From positions 1-50,000 of the forward strand of contig CAUYUJ010017844.1 of the NCBI GenBank assembly GCA_963575745.1: a stretch of DNA of 50,000 nucleotides. The letters are read 5' to 3'. Made by a program: the position numbers and the translations under genes. Below are positions 1 through 9,360 of this stretch, one piece after another. Source of the DNA: Prorocentrum cordatum (taxonomy: Eukaryota; Sar; Dinophyceae; Prorocentrales; Prorocentraceae). The notes beneath the pieces were generated by a model. That model was not told where the DNA came from and ran no database searches. It was given only the letters and a program-made list of their open reading frames with translations. The stretch's first letter is position 1. Each line of letters begins with the position of its first letter.

Positions 1-10
1 CCGCGGCGGC

Positions 11-454
11 GTGCCAGGGTTGCACCATGCGAGAAAGCGACGGGGCGAGGGAGCGGCGCCCCTGGGCAGTCTACAGCCGGACCACTGGGCGCGAGCGGTC
101 TGCAGCCGGACCATCTCTCGGTCCTGTGGACTCTCGCCCTGGGCCGTCGGCTGTCCGGCGCGCTGCTCCCTCGGCCGACGTCGCCCAGGCGTGATCCTGG
201 ACTGCGGCCCCCACGCGGTCGGGAACGGCAGCGAGGACGGCGACTGGTGGCTGGAGAACAATGCGCTGCTCTCGTGCGCAACGCGCCACGAGGACCTCCT
301 GCCCGCGCGGGCGCCGCGCATCGAGTTCTTCCTGGCAGGGCCGCCGGAGGGCTTGCGGAAGCAGCTGGAGCAGTGTGCGGCGCGCACGCAGCGGTGCAGG
401 AGGGAGGCGACGGCCAAGGAGCTCGGCTTCACCGAGTTTATCCGCGAGGCCTAA
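11..454 (+). CDS. Partial terminal exon, unknown protein
   Basis: Product not recognised. The frame is open from the window edge to a TAA at 452-454, so the 5' part is cut off. From about 189 onward roughly nine codons in ten end in G or C. The translation has ordinary composition, with GDWWLENNALLS and IEFFLAGPPEGLRKQLEQ near the middle and TEFIREA at the end. A CCCAG|G at 184-189 is a plausible intron acceptor, so the real exon may be 189-454; codons 11-188 look less coding. The GTG at 11 is not a credible start. No domain, signal peptide or membrane segment is visible. Competing frames on either strand are shorter and of odder composition. Confidence 0.5.
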   Translation: MPGLHHARKRRGEGAAPLGSLQPDHWARAVCSRTISRSCGLSPWAVGCPARCSLGRRRPGVILDCGPHAVGNGSEDGDWWLENNALLSCATRHEDLLPARAPRIEFFLAGPPEGLRKQLEQCAARTQRCRREATAKELGFTEFIREA

Positions 455-528
455 CCTGAGGAGCGCCGCCCCCCCCCGAGCCGCGCCTTCTCTCGACCGC
501 CCAACTAATTGTTTGGCCTCGCGCCGCG

Positions 529-770
529 GACGACCCGCGCGCGTCGCTGGGACCCTCCCGGGGCGACCAGCGCGCGTCGCGGGAACTCCGTGCTGCGTTC
601 TTTCCTGCGCCTCGCTCGCCCGTCGTCGCTCTGCCCAGCGGTCAGAGCCTTGCCCGCTATCAGCCAGCCAGCTAGCTAGCTAGCTAGCTCTCTTTGCTCT
701 GCGCAGCAGACGACCCGCGCGCGTCGGTGGGACCCTTCCGGGGCGACCGGCACGCGTCGCGGGGACTCCG
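529..770. repeat. 62-bp direct repeat pair with a GCTA tract between
   Basis: Two copies, 529-590 and 709-770, start GACGACCCGCGCGCGTCG and end ACTCCG, differing at about five positions. Each copy carries GCGCGTCG at both ends. Between them lies a short (GCTA)n tract at about 669-690. No coding signal is seen in 455-900. Confidence 0.9.
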
Positions 771-949
771 CGCCGCGCTGCGCCCGCAGCTTTGGACTTT
801 GGAGTGCGCGGGCAAAGAGGAAGGATAAGAAGGGAAGGAAGCGGGCGCGATCCTCGTGAGGGGCGCGCCGACATGGGCGTCGCGGCGCGCGGGCGCTGCC
901 GCCGGGGTTCCCGCGGAAGCTTTCTGCGGCGGCCACGCTCAGTGTCACG

Positions 950-1200
950 AGTGCACAGACAGGCATACCCGTACCATTCACATTCATATACTTTACACGA
1001 GGCGTAGCCATGATCGCATTCGTGCAAATATATTCGCTCGCGCGCAGACTCATTCATACTTAGACTCAGTCGCGCTCAGATTCACCCGCGCTCAGTCTCT
1101 CGTAATGAGACCAATCGTTTTCCTTCGTGTTGTGTACCCCGCCACATTTCGGCACGCCCCTCATACGGTTCGTGGGCACCACCGAGGAAGATATTCACAA
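950..1200. repeat. Degenerate ACTCAGACTCA-type repeat
   Basis: CA-rich stretch with scattered ACTCATAC, AGACTCA and GCTCAGA units, like a decayed piece of the arrays at 12529-13035 and 13920-14825. No gene seen. Confidence 0.5.
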
Positions 1201-1202
1201 TA

Positions 1203-1770
1203 GGTGGGGAACCTCATGTGTGAGTGAACTGCGAGGAAGTCTCAGGCGGGAGTCCCCTCCCTATGGGGCCCGCAATTAATTTTTGTTAATCCGAGCGGGT
1301 CATCCTCGAACCTGTAACTGTCGTCGCTTTTGGGCTCCTCAAGCCAGAGTCTGAAGGAAATATTGGGCGTGAGGTTCGTCTGTGAGTGAACTGCGAGGAA
1401 GTCTCAGGCGGGAGCCACTCCCTACGGGGCCCGCACTGTATGTTTGTAATTAGAGCGGGTCGCCCTCGAACCTGTAACTGTCGTCACTTTGGGGCTCCTC
1501 AGGAGTGAATACGGGGGAAATATCAGGCGGGGAGATTCGTGTGTGAGTGAACTGTGAAGAATTCTGAAGCGGGAGCCCCCTCCCTGCGGGGCCCGCACTT
1601 CATGTTTTTTAATCCGAGCGGGTCATCCTCAACCCTGTAACCGTCGTCACTTCGGGGCTCCCGAGACGTGAATATGGAGGAAATATCAGGCGGGGAGCCT
1701 CGTGTGTGAGTGAACTGTGGGGAAGTCTCAGGCGGGAGCCCCCTCCCTATGCGCTCTTCAGAAGGCCACT
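1203..1770. repeat. 162-bp tandem repeat, about 3.5 copies
   Basis: The anchor TGAGTGAACTG recurs at 1221, 1383, 1544 and 1707, giving spacings of 162, 161 and 163. Each unit has AGTCTCAGGCGGGAG, then CCTCCCTAYGGGGCCCGCA, a short AT-rich part, AGCGGGTC and CCTGTAACYGTCGTC. The AGTCTCAGGCGG part resembles the GATGTCTCAGGCGG core of the 153-bp family at 13080-15345. The last unit is truncated. Confidence 0.93.
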
Positions 1771-1813
1771 CGCCCGACCCATCAGGTGAGGAGGAAAAGG
1801 AGGAACAGGAGGT

Positions 1814-2065
1814 GAGGACGACGACGGCGGCCGGGCGCAGGGGGAAGCCCTTGCGTCCGGGCCGGGGGTGGTAACCCATCCTCGGCCGAAACGGAAAACC
1901 CTTGTCTCCGAGCTGGCGGCGGTAACCCATCGTCAGCCGAATCCGGGGCAGGGGGAAACCCCTGTCTCTGGGCTGGCGGTGGTCACCCATCGTCAGCCGA
2001 ATCGGGCGCAGGGGGGAACCCTTGCGTCTGGGCCGGGGGTGGTAACCCATCCTCGGCCGAATCGG
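1814..2065. repeat. 51/60-bp tandem repeat
   Basis: GTMACCCATC recurs at 1871, 1922, 1982 and 2042, followed by CTCGGCCGAA or GTCAGCCGAA and a G-rich part. Units are 60 bp except one of 51 bp. Long frames on both strands here arise because 60 and 51 are multiples of three. Confidence 0.88.
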
Positions 2066-2075
2066 CATCGCCGCA

Positions 2076-2521
2076 AAATTTGGCTTAGTGGTGCCTCCCG
2101 CCTGAGCGCGGCCGTGACTAGCTCGGTGCCTGCAGGGTTGTCCCAGCGGCTTGCTCCCGCGCCCCAGCGGCTCGCGCGGTTGCCCCAACGGCCTGGCCCG
2201 CGGGGTTGTCCCAACGGCCGCGCGACGCGGCCATTCGAGAATGCGCCCGCGCTGGGCTGGCCGAGGCGGCGACGGCGTGGAGGAAAGTCGACGCGCGCGC
2301 TCTTGTAATAGACAAGAGAGGAGGTGGTGGGTGACGAAACAGACAGCAGGAGGGCGAGGCAAGGGCAACGCGGGGAGCGGGCGAGGGCCCCGCGCCAGGG
2401 CGAGATTGAGAACGACGCAGAGAAGACAACAAGGGCGCCTCACTCATCGCGAGGACGACAGCGAAGGTTATTTCTAGATTCACCGAACGGATTTTCATAT
2501 CGGGTCTTTCCGTCTGAGTGA
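2076..2521. other. GC-rich spacer with three GGTTGTCCCAACGGCC boxes
   Basis: Boxes at about 2135, 2177 and 2202 read GGTTGYCCCARCGGC. Downstream, 2280-2520 is open in two plus frames, one ending SPNGFSYRVFPSE at 2521, but neither frame is clearly better and neither has a recognisable domain. Treated as non-coding or undecided. Confidence 0.4.
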
Positions 2522-2574
2522 ATTTCTATTATTGTTGAATACATGGACGTGCCCGACTCCCTGCAAGCAAACAG

Positions 2575-2700
2575 TAAACCCCCCGGCGATATCGCTAGCA
2601 CAGAAAATAAAATAAATAATTATTTTGGGCGGCGCCCTCCGGCGATATCGTTAGCACATAAAAAATAAATAAAATAATTAATTAATTAATTTGCCCCCCC
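2575..2700. repeat. GGCGATATCGYTAGCACA repeats with AT-rich tail
   Basis: Two copies (2584 and 2641) of GGCGATATCGYTAGCACA are each followed by an A/T-rich AAAATAAATAA run. The related box GCGATATGTTAGCACA, also followed by ATAAAATAAT, occurs at about 3168 and 3561 inside the next repeat. That makes four members of a small box-plus-AT family. Confidence 0.85.
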
Positions 2701-2849
2701 GGGCCCGAAGCTGGCGGCAACGCGAGGCGACAGCCTGAAGAACCAACGCGCACGAACGCTTGCCAATGGGTTCCCGCCTTGCTAGAACACTGGGAAACTG
2801 ACGCGCATCGGAAATCAAAGGTAAATCATAAATGACAAACAATGAAATC

Positions 2850-3800
2850 ACCGCAAGCAGCTATACTTGAAAGGACCACCCAAAGGAATCCCAGAGAAAT
2901 CTCAGAAGGAAGCCCACGCAGAATCTCAAAGGACCCCTATTGGAAATTCAAAATAATCTCAAAAAGGAACCCCGCAGAAATCGCAAAGGGATCTCAGCGG
3001 CAGCTCAAACGAACCACGAAGGAATCTAAGGAATCTGGAAAACGCGGGCTCGCGTGGACATAAGCAAACCCTATTGCGGCCGCAAAAAGGAAACTGTTTT
3101 TTTTTTCACGCGGTCCTATGGGAAAGTCCACGGAGGGATATCGCAGACGGATTCCGCGAACCCCCCCGCGATATGTTAGCACATTTATTGAACATAAAAT
3201 AATCCACAGGCGCCGGAGGTCGATGGGATGCCCCCTTCAGGGATTGTCGAAGGAATGTCAGAGGAACTCGAAAGAACCCCCAAAGGAATCCCATAAGAAT
3301 ATCACAAGAAATCCCACGCACGATATCGAAGGAACCAATGGAAGTTCAAAGCAATCTCAAAGGAGCCCAACAGAAATCGCAAAGGCATCTCAGCGGCAGC
3401 TCAAACGAACCACAAAGGAATCTAAGGAATTTGGAAAACGCGGGCTCGCGTGGACATAAGCAATCCCTATTGCGACCGCACTAAGGAAATTGATTCTTTC
3501 AGGGGATCCTATGGGAGAGTCCACGGAGGGATATCGCAGACGGATTCCGCGAACCCCCCCGCGATATGTTAGCACATGCACTAAAAATAAAATAATCCAC
3601 CGCCCCGGATGTCGATGTGATGCTCTCTTAAGCAATGGGGTATCAAACGGATATGACCGGAGCCTCAAGGGACCCCCAGAAACAACATCAAAGGAACACC
3701 AGAGGAGTCTCAAAGGAGTCCCAAAATAATCACAATGGAAACGGCAAGGAATCTCAAAAGAAGCCAATCGGAGTATCAGAGGAATCTCTGAGGAATCTCA
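2850..3800. repeat. 395-bp tandem duplication
   Basis: AAATCGCAAAGG recurs at 2978 and 3374, and CGGAGGGATATCGCAGACGG at 3131 and 3524 (spacing 393-396). Within units, AAAGGAATC-type words recur every 9-12 bases, so the unit itself grew from a short repeat. The flanks of the two copies hold the GCGATATGTTAGCACA box. Open frames across it are low-complexity (K, S, R, P) and are not taken as genes. Confidence 0.85.
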
Positions 3801-4167
3801 CAGAACCGCACAGAATCACAGGAAGCGACTCTGGGCAGGTGTGCCTTGTCGCTGGGCTCTGGACTACAAGGGGACCGGGCATTCAGAGGCTTGTGGAGGC
3901 CTTTCTGGATGCCTCCTGGGAACCTCCGGGGACCTCCCCTCCGCGGACCTCTGGTGACCTGCGGGGGATATCGCTTCCGCCCCGGCCCCGGAGTTTTCAA
4001 AACAGAATTTTCTCTGGATGAGGGGTCCACTGTCGGGAGGGGGGTTTACTGATTGCTTCCCAGGGTTAAATCCAAGCAGTCCGAGCGCGTCAGCCAGTGC
4101 TAGTGGGACCCCTGTGTGCCAGCAACAAAGGTCACTCCGGCGAAAGACCACTTACGCGTAGCTGAAC

Positions 4168-4845
4168 CCCTGAGATCCGACGTCTGGGAAAACCTGCAAC
4201 ATCGCCAAAAAACACCTCTGGAACCCTGGACCCCATCTCTCTGCCCCTGTTTCCCAGTCGAATTGATCTGTGAGGGTCCAGGGGCCCGCATCTGGGCGGA
4301 AACGCCCAGCTCGAGCAAAAATGAATTGCCAGGACCTCTGGGGAGGGAGGGGCTCGGGGATCTGCTGACCCGGGTCATTTCAGACCCGGGTCAGTCAGGC
4401 TCTGAAGGATCCTGCAGAGTCCTGCAGGATCCTGCACGCTGACCCGGGTCAATGCACCCATGGCGCTGCAGGATCCTGAAAGATCCGGCGCCCTGACTGA
4501 CCCCCTCATGCATTGACCCCCGTCTCTTGAGCCCCGGGAGGGGCCAGAGCAAGGGCCTCTGGTCGTGGTCGTGGGCAGCCTCCTCAGCGGCACCGTGACG
4601 GGTACTTTGACAACCCGCCGAACGTTGCCACTTGAGGGCTCGGGCGTTGCAGAACCCTGAAGGCTGGCGAATCAATTTACTCGAGCCAGACATCTTCGCC
4701 CAGATTCGGGCCTGGGGCCCTCACAGATGGATCCAGCTCGGAAAATGGCGCAGAATCATGGGGTCCAGGGCTCCAGTCTCCAGGGCTCCAGTCTTGATCT
4801 CTCGCTCACGATGTTTCAATTTGTCCGAGACGTCGGATCTCAGGG
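4168..4845. mobile_element. Inverted-repeat (foldback-like) element
   Basis: The left arm 4168-4315 is matched by the reverse complement of 4680-4845, with shared words CTGAGATCCGACGTCT, CCTGGACCCCAT, ATCTGTGAGGG and CTCGAG at the inner ends. The arms are about 150-165 bp, clearly diverged, and separated by about 364 bp. The loop carries three copies of the palindrome GACCCGGGTC (4366, 4383, 4441) and repeated CTGCAGGATCCTG words. No transposase frame is present, so it could be a non-autonomous foldback element or simply an inverted duplication. No target-site duplication was recognised. Confidence 0.6.
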
Positions 4846-5173
4846 AATTGCCCGCGCCAGTGCCTGTTACAATCAACCCGTATGATAAGTACGCACGATG
4901 AGGATGCAAGGGCCTTGGAAGGCCATGCCGACCCTGTGCAAGCGGGGCGCGGCCAGCGAAAGAGGCCAAGGATGTGCCGAAGGTGAAGGATGCAAGGGGA
5001 GCCTTGGAAAGGCGCTCATCCTTACTATGCGGATTGACTGTAAACATCAACTTGTGGAGTTCCGAGCGAATTTCTTGGATCTGCGCTGACGCCCCCTGCC
5101 TGGCGCGCCGGAGGCGGCGCTGGAGGCGGCGCCAGCGGGGGGCGCAGCCCAGATTCAAGAACTCCGCGCGGAG
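4721..5173 (-). CDS. Candidate coding stretch, unknown
   Basis: Product not recognised. The minus frame is open from just inside a TAG at 5174-5176 down to 4721. Its first part, around APRWRRLQRRLRRARQG followed by SAQIQEIRSELHKLMF, has nearly all codons ending in G/C; later codons drop to about 60 percent. The last third runs into the right arm of the inverted repeat, so any real exon probably ends before 4846. It looks like a short basic helix. A plus-strand frame ending HQLVEFRANFLDLR at about 5089 competes, so the strand is uncertain. Confidence 0.3.
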   Translation of the reverse strand, partial: LRAEFLNLGCAPRWRRLQRRLRRARQGASAQIQEIRSELHKLMFTVNPHSKDERLSKAPLASFTFGTSLASFAGRAPLAQGRHGLPRPLHPHRAYLSYGLIVTGTGAGNSLRSDVSDKLKHREREIKTGALETGALDPMILRHFPSWIHL

Positions 5174-5273
5174 CTATGACAATCTATGTTGATGCCTTTC
5201 TTACTCTTCGATGCCTTTTTGTTCTTTGAGATTCGAGTGCCCATCAGGGGGGGCGCTGACCTCCACGAGGCCC

Positions 5274-5373
5274 ACACACAGACACAGACACAGACACAGA
5301 CACAGACACAGACACAGACACAGACACACAGACACAGACACAGACACTGACACAGACACAGACACAGACATAG

Positions 5374-5404
<31 letters not shown>

Positions 5405-5411
5405 CACACAC

Positions 5412-5465
<54 letters not shown>

Positions 5466-5495
5466 TCAACAACACCAACAACAACAACGACAACG

Positions 5496-5533
<38 letters not shown>

Positions 5534-5535
5534 CA
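5274..5535. repeat. Compound microsatellite (CAGACA)n-(CA)n-(CAA)n
   Basis: Hexamers CAGACA run from about 5275 to 5370, pass through ACACAC to about 5414, then become AAC trinucleotides to 5533. Poly-Thr, poly-Val and Cys-Val frames are artefacts of this tract. Confidence 0.97.
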
Positions 5536-6337
5536 CTTTACCCGAACGCTCAGTGTTCTCACCAGTGCCAGGGTTTTCATGCGACGCCAGCCAATACCCC
5601 CACTTTGTGGGGGGGCAGTGCAAGCTCTACCAAATATCCACACGACTCTTCGCCACCACCCACACCCATCTTCCCGCCCTATGACGTTCGGACACTTCAC
5701 TTCGTGGCCTGCGGACGACCGTGGCTACTACACTGGCGCGGTGCTAAAATTCCTAAGAAACCCAATGGTTTTTGGAGATTTCGGCGTGCGCGCGCGAAGA
5801 AAAAACGAATGTGTCCCGCATGGTATTATTTGACAGGAATGATGGCCCTGGCAGGTGCGCAACCGTTGTCGCAGAAGTTCGAAAAAGTTGCTCGCAAAAG
5901 CCCGTTTGACAGAAATGTTTAAAAAGTGTTGGGTTTCCTACGAATCCGCAAGAGCGCGCGGGATGAGATTTTGACATTTTTTTGTTGCAAAACCATTGGT
6001 TTTTTGATGTTTTTATGTTAAAATCGCTGCGAACACTAAGGTTTTGGAAGGATTTCGTCTTGCGCGCGCGAATGTCCACTTTTCCTTATTTTTTGCAAGG
6101 GATTCTTGAAATTTGATTATATTAGAACAAGAAATGTCATTTTCTATTGTTTTTTGCAAGGGAAAGCGGATTACAACAAAACAACCGGATCTTGATCACC
6201 TCGAATTACCTGAGGCTTCCTCACGAAAATGATGAAAATGTAGCTGCGGCCTAGGCGGCGCAGGGGGGGCGCGCACCAGGGGGCCCAACAATAATTATTC
6301 TTTAGATTAAATAATGTTCAACAACAACAACACCACC

Positions 6338-6345
<8 letters not shown>
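5531..6345. repeat. Tandem unit 1 of an 0.8-kb duplication
   Basis: Begins AATCACTTTACCCGAACGCT directly after (CAA)n and ends GGGCCCAACAATAATTATTC, ATTAAATAATGTTCAA and a new (CAA)n tract. Moderately AT-rich in its second half, with two TTTTTTGCAAGGGA words. No convincing reading frame. Unit 2 follows at 6368. Confidence 0.93.
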
Positions 6346-6367
<22 letters not shown>

Positions 6368-6370
<3 letters not shown>

Positions 6371-7150
6371 CACTTTACCCGAACGCTCAGTGTTCTCACC
6401 AGTGCCAGGGTTTTCATGCGACGCCAGCCAATACCCCCACTTTGTGGGGGGGGCAGTGCAAGCTCTACCAAATATCCACACGACTCTTCGCCACCACCCA
6501 CACCCAGCTTCCCGCCCTATGACGTTCGGACACTTCACTTCGTGGCATGCGGGCGACCGTGGCTACTATTCAAGGCCCCGCGGCCGACGACGACGGCGTG
6601 CGCGCGCGAAGAAAAAACGAATGTGTCCCGCATGGTATTATTTGACAGGGATGATGGCCCTGCAGGTGCGCAACCGTTGTCGCAGAAGTTCGAAAAAGTT
6701 GCTCGCAAAAGCCCGTTTGACAGAAATGTTTAAAAAGTGTTGGGTTTCCTACGAATCCGCAAGAGCGCGCGGGATGAGATTTTGACAATTTTTTTGTTGA
6801 AAAACCATTGGTTTTTTGATGTTTTTATGTTAAAATCGCTGCGAACACTAAGGTTTTGGAAGGATTTCGTCTTGCGCGCGCGAATGTCCACTTTACCTTA
6901 TTTTTTGCAAGGGATTTCTTGAAATTTGATTATATTAGAACAAGAAATGTCATTTTCTATTGTTTTTTGCAAGGGAAAGCGGATTACAACAAAACAGCCG
7001 GATCCTGTACACACCCTCTTTTCTGAGGCTTCCTCACGAAAATTATGAAAATGTAGCTGCGGCCTAGGCGGCGCAGGGGGGGCGCGCACCAGGGGGCCCA
7101 ACAATAATTATTCTTTAGAATAAATAATGTTCAACAACAACAACAACAAC
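6368..7150. repeat. Tandem unit 2 of an 0.8-kb duplication
   Basis: Repeats unit 1 at an offset of 837 bases at its start and 813 near its end, with few substitutions. The main difference is at 6567-6600, where about 60 bases of unit 1 (starting after GTGGCTACTA) are replaced by a shorter GC-rich stretch with CGACGACGACGG. It ends with the same TAAATAATGTTCAACAAC, so (CAA)n marks both junctions. The unit could be a retroelement-like module with a microsatellite tail, or a segmental duplication mediated by (CAA)n. Confidence 0.93.
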
Positions 7151-7726
7151 AAAAACAAAACAAAAACAAAACAAAAAACGGACGAGGGACTGCTTGGGGC
7201 GCCTGGGCCGCACGCTTCTGGGGCGGCGGCCCCCGCGGGCGTGGCGCCGGCCTCCCCGCGCTGGGGCTCCGCGGCCCACGACTGCGACCTGTGCGGAGCG
7301 AGGGGGCTCGTCCTCCGCCTACTCTCTTGGGCAGGCCGCTGGGTGGACTCGGCGCCCGAGGCGTGAGACTCGTCTTCCCCCTCCTCCTCCTCCTCCTCCT
7401 CCTCCTCCTCCTCCTCCTCCTCCTCCTCCTCCTGTTCCTCCTCCTCCTGTTCCTCCTGTTCCTCCGCCTCCGCCTCCGCCTCCGCCTCCGCCTCCTCCCC
7501 CCTCCTCCTCCTCCTACCTCCTCCTCCTCCTTCTCCTCCTCCTTCCTCCTCCTCCTCCTCCTCCTCCTCCTCCTCCTCCTCCCTCCGCCTCTTCCTCCGC
7601 CTCCTCCGCCTTCTCCTCCGCCTCCTTCGCCTCCTTCGCCTCCTCCTCCTCCTCCTCCTCCTCTGCCTCTTCCTCCTCGTCCGCCTCCTCCTCCTCGTTC
7701 TCTTCCTGCTGCGAGGGGAGGGGGGC
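7150..7726 (-). CDS. Candidate Glu-rich protein exon, phase-shifted
   Basis: Product not recognised. On the minus strand one frame at about 7726-7600 reads LPSQQEENEEEEADEEEE and continues with Ala, Lys and Glu, then gives way to poly-Arg or poly-Gly. After a phase change a second frame gives a Glu run followed by GEDESHASGAESTQRPAQ and RSQSWAAEPQRGEAGATPAG at about 7380-7190, with about 80 percent G/C third positions. The Glu tracts coincide with the (CTC)n polypyrimidine tract, where slippage would move the phase. The tail near 7150 reads through the neighbouring repeat. Either an acidic protein exon damaged by microsatellite expansion or chance. A plus frame with CDLCGARGLVLRLLSWAGRW is the alternative. 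Confidence 0.3.
7375..7712. repeat. 330-bp polypyrimidine (CTC/CCG)n tract
   Basis: Almost uninterrupted C/T on the plus strand, mostly CTC and CCT triplets with CTCCGC hexamers. The strand asymmetry and mirror symmetry are compatible with triplex (H-DNA) formation. Confidence 0.95.
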
Positions 7727-7729
7727 CGC

Positions 7730-7765
7730 CGAACGATCGGTCGAGTGATCGATCGATCGATCCCT
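7730..7765. repeat. (GATC)n short tract
   Basis: GATCGGTCGAGTGATCGATC and further GATC tetramers, self-complementary. Confidence 0.8.
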
Positions 7766-7854
7766 GCTGCCCAGCGTCCGGTCGGCGGCGGCAGCGCGCC
7801 CGGCGAGGGGCGGCATCCCTGGCGATCGGGGTCGCAGGAGGCGCCCAACTTGTT

Positions 7855-8010
7855 GTTGGGCGGGCCTTCTCAGATGGCTCGGAAGTCTCCTGGCCTTCTG
7901 AGAAGTTTGCTAAGCCTTCCCGGAAGACACGAAAAACCGCTCAGAAGGCGCGAAGGCTTCTGAGAAGTTCCAACGTCTTCTGAGAAGGCCTCCTCCATCC
8001 TCGCTTCCCC
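7855..8010. repeat. Interspersed repeat A (CCTTCTGAGAAGG), copy 1
   Basis: A string of near-palindromes such as GGCCTTCTGAGAAG, GCTTCTGAGAAG and TCTTCTGAGAAGGCC. It aligns over its length with 27196-27340, including the shared order GGCTCGGAAG, GGCCTTCTGAGAAGTTT, CGGAAGACAC or CGAAGACAC, and CTCAGAAGG. Confidence 0.85.
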
Positions 8011-8059
8011 ACCTCGCCCGCTGCCGACGGATCTCTGGACACCCCTCCTCGGCCACACG

Positions 8060-8390
8060 CAGGTGGCCCCAGGCAAGAGTGACCTCTGGTGCGCGGCTTC
8101 CGGGAGGCCAGACCCGAGCGCGCAAGTCGCTGCTATCGCATCGCATTCAGTCGTCTGGGGACCCAGGTGCGCCCGCACCGAAGGTCACTCGGGCGAAGAG
8201 GTTACTCTCATTTGTGGCCGACGTCCCCTGGGGACCCTCTTCTTATCGCGAGCCTGGACTGACGGTCCCTGGGCCTGGCACGGGCCTCCAAAGGAAGAGA
8301 CCGCAGCACAAAAGCACGTGCCGTCTCGACGCTTCCGAGTCGCTGAGTGTCTCGCCACATAATTGATTCACCCCAGAAAGGATCTTCGCG
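8060..8390. other. Spacer, no gene seen
   Basis: Mixed-composition sequence with a short word (AAGGTCACTCGGGCGAA at about 8180) resembling AAGGTCACTCCGGCGAA at about 4128. No supported reading frame. Confidence 0.4.
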
Positions 8391-8394
8391 CCGA

Positions 8395-8592
8395 ATCCAA
8401 GGCCGTTTAGTAAACGCCGATTATCAGGTCCGGGTGGTTTTTCCTCCCTCGGGAGAATCTCTGAGATCCGTCGGCTCTGGAGGATGTCTCGGGCGCCGCG
8501 GCCTTCTCAGAGCGTTCCGGAACCCTCAGAGAGCACTCCGGAACGCTCTAGAACGGATCTATCCTCGTCCTGGCCCCATCCGATGTTCTCAG
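8395..8592. repeat. Interspersed repeat B, copy 1
   Basis: Starts CCAAGGCCGTTTAGTAAACG, has a GGAGGATGTCTCGGGCG core at about 8478, then GCCGCGGCCTTCTCAGAGCG, and ends AACGGATCTATCCTCGTCCT. The second copy is split over 44946-45400. The GATGTCTCGGGCG segment links this family to the arrays at 13-15 kb. Confidence 0.85.
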
Positions 8593-8798
8593 GTCCCCTT
8601 GCTCAATCCCCCGAGCCTCAGTCCTGAATCCTGAGGATCTTTCCTGACGAACCTGGGCCCGGAATTCTCACACTTTCCAGGGCTCCCAGCGCGCCCAGGG
8701 CGTTTTCCCGCACGACCTTCTCGGGCCCAGCCATGCCCAAAGACGGGCCAAGAGGCCTCTGACGTTGCAGCCAATGCACGGTGGCGGGATGGGCCGAA

Positions 8799-9360
8799 GG
8801 TTTTGTTGCTCGGGGATCGAAGGGCTCCCTGTTCTTCACAGACTGCCCCAGACGCACGGTCCTCCTGCAAGGACACGCTGCGGCAGGTAGGAACAGTTGC
8901 GGCTACAGCGACGAAGAGGAAGTAATCAGCATCGGGCGCCACAGGCGGCAACACCGAAAATCATGCGTCTGCTCGGGCAGTCGCCGAGCCCCCCTTGCTG
9001 GGGCTGAGCGGCAGGGCACCCCGTGCGCCCTGCCCTCACAGAGTGCCGAAGCTAGAAAAAGCGAAACGTCGAAACACGTGTTCGCTGCTACACTGAAGAT
9101 GGCCACAGACGGCCTGATTCCCCAAGTGCAGTGCCAAAAAAGAGAGGAGCCAAGACGTCCAAGCGTGGCCTACCTTCAACCACAGGCGGTTATGAAGGCG
9201 ACACGTGGTGACGATGTGCCGAAGGCCACTCGATCCGCCGCTCCCTGTTGGCTCGCCATCGCCCAAGGGTGCACGGTTGGATCTGAGGAGCTCCCAGTGG
9301 GGTCCCCAACACGTCGGCCGCGCGGAAAGCCCCGACAAGATGGTTCTTCATTGGCTTCTC
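8799..9360 (+). CDS. Candidate coding stretch ahead of a decamer array
   Basis: Product not recognised. One plus frame is open from 8781 to 9617; only the part up to about 9350 looks like protein. It has GSKGSLFFTDCPRR, then GYSDEEEVISIGRHRRQ, CVCSGSRRAPLAGAERQ, KMATDGLIPQVQCQKREE and APCWLAIAQGCTVGSEEL, with balanced composition and about 63 percent G/C third positions. No ATG fits the start, so it may be an internal exon. Downstream the frame runs into CCAAGATGGCC repeats and ends by chance. No domain, membrane segment or signal peptide recognised. Confidence 0.38.

Noticed and set aside
5155-5684. Poly-Thr, poly-Val and Cys-Val frames
   Set aside because: Direct translation of CAGACA, CA and CAA repeats.
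7127-7366. Plus-strand frame ending LLSWAGRWVDSAPEA
   Set aside because: The opposite strand has a better and longer acidic reading with the same G/C third-position bias. Kept only as the alternative.
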